The translations under genes were made by a program, and so were the position numbers. 26,803 bases of DNA from Mnemiopsis leidyi (lineage: Eukaryota; Ctenophora; Tentaculata; Lobata; Bolinopsidae), in assembly GCA_000226015.1 (NCBI GenBank), contig JH153682.1, forward strand, positions 100,474 through 127,276, read 5' to 3'. The notes under the pieces were generated by a model. The model made no database searches, was not told where the DNA came from, and saw only the letters and a program-made list of their open reading frames with translations. Below are positions 12,401 through 24,400 of this stretch, in pieces. The number at the start of each line of letters is the position of its first letter. Position 1 is the stretch's first letter.

Positions 12401-15400
12401 GATTTTAGTAATAAGATAGAGTTTTTAAACTCTTTGGGGCACTTCATAGGACTCAGTAGAACACAAACTCGTCGAGAACCTTTGTTACTTTTGTCAGATA
12501 GCTAAAAATTGTTCCTTAACTAGAAGTTAATTGTAGGAATTTTGGCGGGATTGGTGAGCATTACAGCTGGCTGCTCGGTGATTGATGTGGAACTTGCGTT
12601 TCTTACGGGGATTATAGGAGGCATCATTTACTTCGCTTCAGCTCAGGTGAGATAGTGACATAAGCAATTAAACAAGTCTTCTTGACAAAAGTAACATAGA
12701 CATGTCTGTTTGGGTGCTGGAAAACACTTCAGTCGTTTTAACAAACCCAAAACTTTTATCCGATTTAATGCCGATGAAATTGAAGAGGGATGAAGTGAAC
12801 ACGTTCTTTCATTTTGCTACGATATGATTCTTTACGTCTATAAATGTAAACTTGATTAATGCTTCTTCCAATGTAGCTGCTGGTCTATATTCGAGTTGAC
12901 GACGTAGTGGAAGCCTCTCCCGTTCACTTTTTCTGTGGTATTTGGGGCACAATGGCAGCTGGCTTGTTCGCTAAACCAGAAAACGTTGAAATGTCTTATG
13001 GAACTGGGAGCTGCGGATTGTTTTACAAGGTTTGTATAATGTTCATAGAAGAGGTGATGCCTCTTTTGGTATGTCTTTGGTATATCTTTTGGTATATCGT
13101 CGATTGACTTGAATAAATATATTCTTGGTAGCGCAGTTGGTTAGAATGTCAGTTTTGTAATCGAAAAGATGCGATTTCGAATCCCGGTGCTGCCTAGTCG
13201 TGTGATGAGCGTCTTTGACGCCCAGCTAATCAGCTAAGGATTCTATATGATCTATCAGTAGTCAATAACACGGTTATTTGACATAAATGATAACTTATTA
13301 AACCGTGTATTCCCAGTGTAACGGTAATGGAGGGAAACAGTTCGGAGCTAACATGGTGTTTATTATCGCTGTTACAGCGTGGGTTGGAGTCTTTGCTGTC
13401 CTCATCTTCGGTATTCTCAGTGTAAGTGAATTTTTGAGTCAAACAGAAAACAATAAGAAATTTCCAGCTGCATGATGCTCATTGTTGATGGCAACAACGA
13501 CCGTTTAATTATAGGAACGTTAAAAACCGAAATTTCTAAAATCAACATCCACATAGATAAGTACTCATGACTGGTCAATTACCTTGAATCTTAATGGGTA
13601 TTTTGTATTTGTTTTGTGTTTGTTTAGGAAAACACTTTCCAATACACACAAAAACAAGCTGGACTGAATTGAAATCTTACTGTTATTTCCGCAGCTACTT
13701 AAAATTCTGAGGGTGTCTGAGGAGACAGAGAAGATGGGACTAGACTTGAAGGAGCACGGTGGGGCTGCTTATGAGACCCACAGGAGTGTGTGGAAGGACC
13801 ATCGCAGCAGGTGAGACTATCAGGAGTTGCTACATTGTTATACATACCGGGTCTATGTTACCATGGAAATAACGGGGGTTCTGACCCTGGGTTACCGTTT
13901 CATAACTTATCAACATTTAGACTCATTCAATATTTTCAGCTTTGCAGTTGAATAACTTATCAACATTTAAACTCATTCAATATTTTCAGCTTTACCGTTT
14001 CATAACTAATCAACATTTAGACTCATTAAATATTTTCAGCTTTACCGTCGAATAAACTTTAATTTGATAGATAACACAATTCTCTATGAACCGAATTAAC
14101 TTATCAGTTCGAAACTGACAGTTAAATTTTCAGGTCTAAAACTCCCAAGCAAATTGAAGAGGGGGTCGTTATAAACAACAAAGAAACTGTCGCCGAGACT
14201 GCTGTAGAATAAACCTTCGTTGTTAACCACACATCGGGACACCATGTCTAAGTGTTATCATGAGATACTATCATGAGATACTATCATGAGATACTATCAT
14301 GAGATACTATCATGAGATACAATCATGAGATACTATCATGAGATACTATCATGAGATACTATCATGAGATACAATCATGAGATACTATCATGAGATACTA
14401 TCATGAGATACTATCATGAGATATTATCATGAGATATTATCATGAGATACTATCATATATTGGCTACTAGAAAAACTTCTTTGTCTTATTAATTTGATGC
14501 ATCACGTACAAATAGGTATTTTAGGACGATTTGACGGTTGGGGGTTCAGAAAATATCTCCTATAGTTAGATCATCTTGATCTCTATTATATCCGTACATC
14601 TTTAAATAATTTTGCAGTCGCCGGGGTGGAAATATCAGGGAAAGTCCGCAAATTCTTAAGTGATTTTTACCCTTATTGGTCTGTCACGTGGAACATGTGA
14701 CAGAATTGGACCTCGGTGAACTGGAAGCCATTTTACCTAGATTGGGTATTTTATGTACAGTTTTAATATTCTATAACCATTCAACAACAAAGTGCTCCTA
14801 TGACATTTATCATCCAATGTTATTTAGTTTTATTAAATATTACTTTATTATGGACAATGTTGTTTAGTTTTATTAGATATTACTAATTTGTTGCCAAACA
14901 CTTGGTGGACATGACCATCTCTTTCAGTGGCCCGTTTGATGACTCATAATAACATTTTTGTTTTCCTATTTTATGCTCGAGTGTCATATTCAATTAAAAA
15001 GGTTGATATAAATTAAAAAAACAAAATATTTTTTTCTTCTTCCAAAAATATACCGACGTTATTATTCGTCTGATAGTTTGAAATACAACTATTTTGAAAC
15101 AAAATGTTGTATTTTGAAGCTAAAACAGCCTCGCAGGTGGCAGGGCCGTTCGTTTATCATGATTTATAGAACATTGTGCCAAGATCGACACATCTTCCTA
15201 ACGCATCTTATCAGGCTGCCATTCATCAACAATCAATGTTTATAAAGGAGCAATATACTGTCACAAGCACTTATGTAGGAGCTTTAACGCAGATTAAATA
15301 ATCGTTTATTGTAGCTTAGCCACCTCTTTTTGATTTTATCCTTGAACTTTTGAAGTGATAAAGTAAGATACATGACTTGAGTTCCTCTGTGAGTGCTAAT

Positions 15401-18400
15401 TGATTTTTAAAATTTACAAAAAAATGAGTTTTTTCATATTAACAAAACTGGGCACGGAAATGATTTTGCAGATTATTATATCAAAAAAAGTAATTTATAA
15501 AAGTCACAAAACATCACAAGTTTCTTGTGAAATACGATCAAATGGCCTGTGTAAAACAGTTTGTACAGTTTCTATGCCTTGACAAACAGACAAGAAGCAG
15601 ACAGACACACAGACAGGCAGGCAGACAGACAGACACACAGACAGACAGACTCCTAGTTACCAAATGACTTACCGTACACAAACTTGGTATTCTTCAACGT
15701 TGCTCCCCGCAGAAGTAAGTTGGACGAACCGAGAGACCTGAAAATTAACTGACATTTAAATCTTATCTCTGAAAGGTAGATACTACTCAGCAGAGATTGT
15801 TCTCGATTTTATGTATGTGTGGTTGTTGTTCTTCTATAGTCTCAAGATAGAAGAAAGATGAATTTACTGTTACCGTTACCGGTTTTAACTGATAACTGTT
15901 AACTGTGAACAACATAGGACGTTTAAATCGGACCGATTGCGCGCCGGCATATAAAAAGTATGCTTATTAATGGGTCCTGTAAAACGTCCTATGTTCTTCA
16001 CAGTAATGGTCCCCTGCTACATGGCCTGTAAAATGGTTTGTTGTGCTTGTTATCATGCACCGTGCTTTCTGTCATTCAATATCATCCAAGTTGGTCTACG
16101 TAACAATTTAACAGAACAGGCGAACTAAAGAGATACTGGAAAGGGACGAACAGTTTCACAGATGTCCTTAAAGAGAAGAATAAAACAGTTTGTCAAAATG
16201 ACAATTATTCGGTTCTTTAGAAGATCCAGTTCAGCGGCTTTTTCCATTTCGGATGCAAGTTCAGAGACTTTGGATGTTGACGTACTAATCAGGGTTTGCA
16301 GAACACCTAACCTCGATTTTGATTTCATTAATTAGAATATGATATTTTGTTGATGTGTGTCTGTGTTCCTTTCTGTAGGATCCCTAAGGACTAACATTAA
16401 AGTCCTTACAGGAACTGAGTATAGAGAAAGTTAGCCTTGACCTTCCCGAGACACTTTACTTTTACAACACCTTGAACAAGGACAAAAACGTGGAGGAGGA
16501 AACTATGATCGGGACTTTGACTAGCCGTACTTCTGATTCAAGCTTCAGACCGGTAAGACGGGACTTCGACAAATCGTACTTCTGATTCTAGCTTCAGACC
16601 GGTAACACGGGAGTTTGATAAGTCGTACTTCTGATTCTAGCTTCAGACCGGTAGCACGGGACTTTGACAATTCGCGTTAAAACTTGCAGAATTTTTTTCT
16701 CACCAAATTCTTTTCAGGTTTACACCGAGGAAAAATGTCTTGAGTTGAAACAGACATCAAAAAGTTATAGCCAAACTTTTTACTGAAGATCAAGTGAAAT
16801 TCTAAAATGTTCTTATGTTCGAATAAACTTTATGGATGGGCATTGGGCAATAAATTTCAGATTGTTCAGCGTCAATTTTGCGCTTTAGCGAAGCTATGGT
16901 TGGTGAATCTTAACTGTAAATCTTAACTGCAATGACTCGTCTAAATGAACAATTTCGAAGTAAAAACAGTGATAATGACAATTATATTATGTCGACCTAT
17001 AACCGGGATATTTAGATCTATGAAAAATTTCAATATACAATTTCATATTACCTCTATCAGTCTAAGGCCTTTCAACGAATATTTGTTTTTAATTGAACAA
17101 TGAATTTTGAATAAGTAGTTTTTTCATGTGGATATCAAATTCGACTTTTAAATTGTAAGTTTAATCTTAACTTTTCATAGCTAAAAATACTAGTCACTTT
17201 AGACAGTCTAAAAAGGTTTCTAAAAATAGAAACTTAGGCTAACCGTCCCTCCATCCACAACACTGCCCACTTTTTATATTCCAGTTTAATTACATCCGTA
17301 ATTAAACGACAAGCTCATACACTTTAGAGTTTCAGTGCATGTTCTATTCACACACAACAGCTAATTACTTGGGCCATAATTAAGAAATGCCCAAAACAGA
17401 AAATTCGCTATTATTAGCCGTTTCCCCTGATTTGTGAACTGGTAAGACTTCATTCGATGGTTTGTTGCAAAATTTTGCGGTTTCCACCAAATTTTACCCC
17501 CGAACAGGTCCAAGTCAGAGACTAACTCTACACCAACTAGAACTACTGACTACCAATATCAGTGTCACCCACAGCTACTCTAGTTCATCTGATGTTTGAT
17601 TTTCCTGGACACCGCCCCGAGAAGAGAGCCATGACGAAAAAGAGAAGCTCCTCAAAAAGCCAGAAAGCTATAGCTGTGGTGCTAATCGTACTGTCCGTTA
17701 TGGTAGCGGTAGCGGTAGCGCTGACTTTGGTTTTCCATATGAAACGAGAGTCAGTTTCTGGAGAGTTGGTTACAGCGGAGGTGGGTCGATGGTCGGCAGT
17801 TACCCCTAGTCCATTAGAGGGGGAGAAGCAGGAAAACAAGCACGTAGAGAGGGAGGACAAGGAGGAGGTGGAGGACGAGGAGGAGGAAGAGGAGACGGAT
17901 GGGGATGATGTAAACATTGAAGTTGAGCTGGGAACCGAGGAGACTATAAAACATAGTGTGTCTCCCAGACAGATAACCAGCCCACCAGGCTACACTGGAG
18001 ATAGTTCTTCCAGCACTACTTCAGCATCCAACACAGAACAAGCGGCAGACAATCTCACAGAAATCCGAGCAGAAGAACCAACAGAAATCCGAGTAGAAGA
18101 ACTCACAGAGAGCCAGGAAGAAAAAGCAACAGAACGCCTAACAAAAGAACCAACAGAAAGCCTAGCAGAAGAACTAACAACGAGGCGGGAAGAAAAACCA
18201 ACAAAAAGCCAAGCAGAAGAACCAACAGAAAGCCTAGCAGATGAACCAACAGAAAGCCGAGCAGAAAAAGAAACTGGACGTGATAATACTGAAATAAAGG
18301 AGGACGGAACAAGCGTGGACGACAAAAGAACAGACAGAGGCTCTATTGGTGACAATAGGAATGAGTTAGAAAATGAAGTCGACGAGAAGAACAAGGAGAA

Positions 18401-21400
18401 TGAAGAGGAGCGTCGGAGTGAAGAACAGAAGATAGCTGGAGATAACAATCTGACTGACAATGAGGAAGGTGAAGATCAAGACGGGACAAAGGATAAATCA
18501 AACAAAGGAAAAAAGAATAAGAATAAGGGGAAAAAGAAACAAAAAGACAACGATGAAGAGAAAGAAAACACGTTCGAGAACGAAGAAAATACGAAGGAAA
18601 TTGAAGGAAATGAGATGGAAGAGAACAACGGGTACAAATCTCTCTCGGATTTGGAGAAGAAATGCTCTAGAATTCCCTACCAGTTCATGGAGCCAGAATG
18701 TCTGGTCTGGTCTTACACCAACCAGTCGTGCTCTCAAATGTATCAAACTGAAGTAACGTCTTTCAACTACGACTCTTCTAATCGTGAGTAATCTATTTTG
18801 TTTGTTGAAATAATATAGAACTTTCTTGTTCGATTACGAGACCCTTGGTTCTGAAATGAGTACTTTAGAAGAGCGAGCTTACATTTAGCCTTAGACTTGC
18901 TACTCGCGGAAAAGATATAAGGGCGGTTTGTAAGCCTGAAAGCACCGACTAGGTCTCACTCGAGATACACTTTCATACTCTGCTTTGTAGTTACTTTCCA
19001 CGGAGGGTACCGACGAATATTGTGCACGTGCGGGAATTTATGCGGGTAGAGTGGCTGCGCCACTTAAGTACCCGATTCAGAAATACTGCATCACTAAACG
19101 GATGCAAGAGTTAACGATCGACAGGTGAAGCATGAGGAGGTAAAAATTATTATCAATGCTATAGGACAAAATATTTCCTTGGTTTTAACAAGAGATATAA
19201 ATTCAGCGATAAAAATTTTCACAATTAAACGTATTGAATACGTGTTACCTTGTGAGAATAAAGTCAAAACTATTTTTTCAATAAAATTCATCATGTCTTA
19301 GTGTTATTGTGCAAATGAAACGATGGTGAATGATCTTGATTCCTAATTTTCTAGATATGATGACTGTTAATTACTTTATCGGGACAGAACATGATCTACA
19401 GTTTTAGTTTTGAACAGTCTACACTAGTCTACGTGTACGTCTACAGTCTACGTGTAATTGAAAGACTCAACTTAAATTCAACCGATTTAGCAGGGTACCA
19501 TTTACTAAAACAGCCACATAAAATTAAATATTTTCAGGTTGCTTAAAACTACAAAAAGTGTGCTTTGCAACTACTGACGGAAAACCATGTTGTCGAGCTG
19601 TGTACTGCTTCGCTCTCAAAAAAGGAATTCATTTACCAGGTCCTACTTGATGTCTATGAGATTTAACAAGATACTAACATAATCATGAATATCATCAAGA
19701 TATTTACATAAGCATGGATATTATCAAGATATTCACATATTTCTGCATGACGGAAATATGGTGTCTAGGTTTTTTAGCAATCAAAAACTTGACAGTAGAA
19801 GCAAGGTTTATCACTTTGCTTAAGTGGTAGGAATCTGTACCAAGAACTTCGATATAGAATCTGCCGCAATTTTAGATTTTTGAACTAATGACAAAGCTAA
19901 GCCAATTAAATCTCTAAACAGCCAGACTAGGCTTTATATTTCATAATATATTATTTACAATATCTTGAATTCATGTCAAGTAAAATTAATAAATCGTCTA
20001 GGATTTTCTTAGAAGTAAATTATTAAACGCTTAATTAAGGAGAGACAAGTAAGAAATAAAAGTTAAATTAAAATAATCAACCGCAACACTAAACCTGCTA
20101 ATGAGGTGAGATTTAGTAGACTTATTAGTACCATGGCTGAAGGAACACATAAATTGGCGAATTTTGTACGAGTGTGCTACTTTTGCTTATTTTGTAAGAG
20201 TTTGCTATCAACCTTGTAATTGACATAAAATTCGACGTTTTAGTTTTTTTACGTTTGGAAGAAGAATTTTGGCGATTTTTGGACGTCAAGTTTTGAAGAT
20301 TTCAGTGAGAATTATTTGAAGATTTCAGTACGAGAAATATTTGGAGATATAGTGGAAGTTCCTCGATTGAATTACACTCGAATCAATACCCCTCATTCTG
20401 GATAACTAAACACAAAAGACATTTCTTATCATAATGTCGCTACTTTCTTGTGGGATAAAAACAAAGCTAATTCTCTCAGTGGCGCTAGCCTGGATTCTCA
20501 TAGGAGCAGTTATACTGTATTTGTTACTCAGTGCTGATGTTGATAAGGAAGGGACTGGTGTAGAGGCTGTTAATCTTAACGAAACTGTGGGATCTTGATC
20601 TGGTTGTCTTTTTGATCTTTTTTTATTGTTTGAATAAATGAAGTGTGTACTGCAGGTCTTATCACGGTAAAGTGTAAAACAAGACTTAGATTGTATTACT
20701 TTATTGCTTTATTGCGCTCGTAAATTTAACCACCCCTACTAAATTTTAATGATATAGTCAAAAACTTTAACTTAATTCATCTTTAAATAATTTCATCTTT
20801 AACTAATTTCTTCTGAGGCCTCTCGCCTCATCTGTGACTTGAGACTTGAGGGTGCATGTATGACTTTTACTTTCGCCTTTTGTAAATGATTTATGATAAC
20901 CATGTTTATGTATCTTATGAGAGCCAGCGAAATCTGACTTATTATAGATTTTAAAATCTGTCTAAAACTGTCTAAATCTTTCTTTATCTGCGATTTTGTA
21001 AGGTGATACGCTAAGACGTTTTCTTAAAGATGACAAGATTGTTTTCTTTAATACTTTCATGATAATAAGGACAATTAGAGCTAGGATAACCATTGTGTAT
21101 ACTTTATTTTACGAATTTTAAGAAGTTTTTTTCAAATTTGCCTCAACCCATACAATGACTTATCAGTATAGCTTAGTAGCCAGCCGCAGGCAATGTTTTA
21201 AAGTGTTTGAATAACAGAGAGCCTGATAGTTTGAATCCCACAAAAACAGAAATTCATGTTTGTGTTTCTTATTAGTATTGTCAAATTCCTTCAACGTCCC
21301 TATTCTTCCTTCTCCACAATTTTGTGGTTATTCTATAAAGGATGGCTGTTGGTACCACGTCTTATTGTAGTGTGTTTTTGAGAGGTTTGAGTCGGACAGT

Positions 21401-24400
21401 CAGGAATAAAACCAACGGACTTTATTATACACCGCAGATTTAATTTGATTCGCTCTGGCTTCCGCCAGAGTCCTCCGCGGATCAGCCAACAGCTCATGGA
21501 CAGTCCGCTAAAAACAAGTCCGCCTAACCCTATCCCATACATGCAAACCTTGTAAGTTAACAAACTAACATAATTAACACGGTATAACGTTGATCTGGGG
21601 AGTTAACGTAAGCATAATCCAAGCGTTGACGAGACCGAATAGCATTTAACGGAATTTAACAAGACGTACCGTGTCCGCACCTATTACTAGTTCAGGCTAC
21701 ACACAGTAGTCCACTACCACACGCAAAATAAGATTGGCGAAGGCGTGCGCGCTCAACACTCATGCTACATAGAGAAATTGTCAAAGCAAATGGCAAATAT
21801 GGTCTTATTGTGAACGGGCCTATCAGAGATCGGGGAGGAAACGCAAAGCATAGCACTCCGTACTACCACACACTGCTATACCAGATAATAGATATTTAGA
21901 TACTCAGTTTTATATCTACCAACGGTAATAAGTTGCGCAAGAAGAAATCTTTGAGATTTACAAAATATTTATAGAATATTTGATACTTACCAACCTGGTA
22001 ATATCAATGAACCTTGAAAAATAAGTTACAGATGTTGTAAAAATACTTACTTCATAGCAGAGATGTTGTCAAGGTTAGTGTCAGTAGCGAATATAATCCT
22101 CCCTTGGAATCTGAAAAATTTGATAAATCCCATGAGGATGCATTATATGTGTGTAAGAGTAGTGGAGTTAGAAGTCAAAGTAAATAAGATTATACGGTAA
22201 TCGGACTGTTGTCCGAAGCGGACTCTTGTCCGAAACGGACTGTTGTCCGAATCTGTGTTCCGAAAAAAGCGGACTGTTGTCCGAAATGGACTGTTGTCCG
22301 AACGGACTCTTGTCCGAAAATTCCCACGCTTCTCAATTACTTTTGGTTGTGTATAATGTGTATGGTTCGCTTTCATGTGCTGCATGACAAAGGAAGGGTC
22401 TGTATCATAAAGCGCATGACAAAGGGAGGTCACGTGATTAGGCAAAGCTACATGCTCGCAGTGTTACAGTTTAAGCACGTGAATAAAGTCGGTTCTTGAA
22501 GTTGATTTTAATATAATTTCAATTCCAGGGATGAACTGAATTTGTTGGTAGCCATGATGTAGTTAGGCGATGACTGAACTACCTTTCATTGTCACATATA
22601 TTGAAACGAATGATGCGATCTGGCATGCTCGTTATAGTCTGTTAGTGCATTAAAGGTCTCAAATCACCAAAATTGATGGTGAGCGTTGATGTCAGGGTTC
22701 TCATATCTACCCAATGACCAAGTGATGTCAGCGTTTTTACATGTACACGCTCACTTTTGCGTTTCGACCCGACGGGTCACATGAAGTGAATGGCTCACAT
22801 CCTCATTCGGACAAGCGTCCGGTTCTAATGCTCTCTAATGGTCGTTGAGGCTAAATGTGTGTTACACATTTTGACAAGCACGATGCAGTTTGCATTCGGA
22901 CAAGAGTCCGCCAAATGGACTGTTGTCCGAAGCGACTTTTGTCCGAAAATCGAAATCAATTTGACATGGTATTGTAAATTGAAACACAATTTCGGACAAG
23001 AGTCCGCAAAATGGACTGTTGTCAGAAGCGGACTGTTGTCCGAAAACCGAATTTTCGGTTTCGGACAACAGTCCGCTTCGGACAAGAGTCCTAGAATCTT
23101 AGATGAAAAGTCGATTGAATCACAATTAAGATGGCATATATATAAATATTTCCATGATGAAAAGTATTCATATTGGGCGGCTCGTCAATGGGGACAATTA
23201 AATGTTTAATGTAAACACTTACCTGTATAGATCTACATTAGGTGGCTCACACTCGATACTGGCGTCTAACCCGTACAGTTCTTGTACTGTTAGCAAACTT
23301 TTAGTTTCTTCTGGACATGTCAGAATCTGTAGGTGAAAGGAATATAAAATACTAAAACTTAAGTGCCGTCACGATAACCTTTGCCAAAATATTACAGCAA
23401 TTAATTACATCAATGAATATACAGACATACTAGAATGAAATGTCCCCAAAAAATTCAATAAAGACGAAAGAAAGAAGTGGTTGTGGAAGACTCAGAAAAC
23501 AGAATAAATTGGTTCAAATCTGCAAATCTCCAGCACATACTCACAAACCACTTATTACTGCGGAAACAGTACTATATAACTTAATAGAGCGGTAACACAA
23601 TAGCACCTGGTACCTTTTATTCAATATCATATCGTTACATTGTCATGTAAAGCTATTTGTCATGTTAAACTGTAAGTCCAGTATGGAGATTAATTAGCGA
23701 GTTGGTGAGGAGAAACGGGGGAAAGTTTTAGACAAAACAAAACTGGAAATAGTCTTGGTTTATTAGTAGCAGGGATGGTTTTGATTTCTGCTTTATCTAA
23801 CTCATCACTTAAATAACTATTATAGGCTTTTAATAATGGCATGTTTTTAGTTCAAGTAGAAGCAACAAAATCATGGATAAATATTCAGTCCATCGAACCG
23901 TGAAATAAACTATTACGAGATTTGCCTGTACAATTTACACGTGGCACGTGAACACAAAGTACACAGAACACAATATACAGTATACAGTAGACATACAGTA
24001 CACAGTACAAAATTTACAGTAAACACTGTAACACAGTATTATAAATACCATGATACTTATAACACTATATAGTGACATGGTAATTGTCGGATTGATCCGG
24101 TTTCTTAAGATTTTGAACAGTTCGAGATATTATCTGAAGAACAAACACCACTCATAACATGACACTATTTCATTATACCAAATGAATACACCTAGAAATA
24201 CATTGTTTCTGCATTTAATCTAAAGAAGATCAATCCAGCACTGTAACGTACACAATCTATATCACAGATACTTTACCATATATGGTATAATTACACTATA
24301 CGGAGGAATTTGGTGCAATGCAAGAAATGAGCTGAACAGTGTACCACTACATGCTTATACACATGTCTCATAGTCTTCACAGTCTATAATATATAGTCTA

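Noticed and set aside
12262-12505. Overlapping open frames on both strands in AMT intron 7
   Set aside because: No family resemblance, no splice sites in phase, and AMT homology joins exons 7 and 8 directly.
13122-13196. Functional tRNA gene (Thr-like)
   Set aside because: A and B boxes are good, but the T stem mismatches and the normal 5' acceptor strand does not pair, so it is SINE-like or a relic.
14676-14740. Protein-like stretch [19 protein letters not shown]
   Set aside because: No ATG, a stop just upstream and no acceptor between; too short to call.
17990-18460. Ser-rich open frame on the minus strand
   Set aside because: Antisense shadow of the acidic repeat in the type II protein exon.
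22143-23209. Open frames containing SCPK/TVVR repeats on both strands
   Set aside because: They derive from the CGGAC-GTCCG palindromes and are open on both strands; no gene signals.
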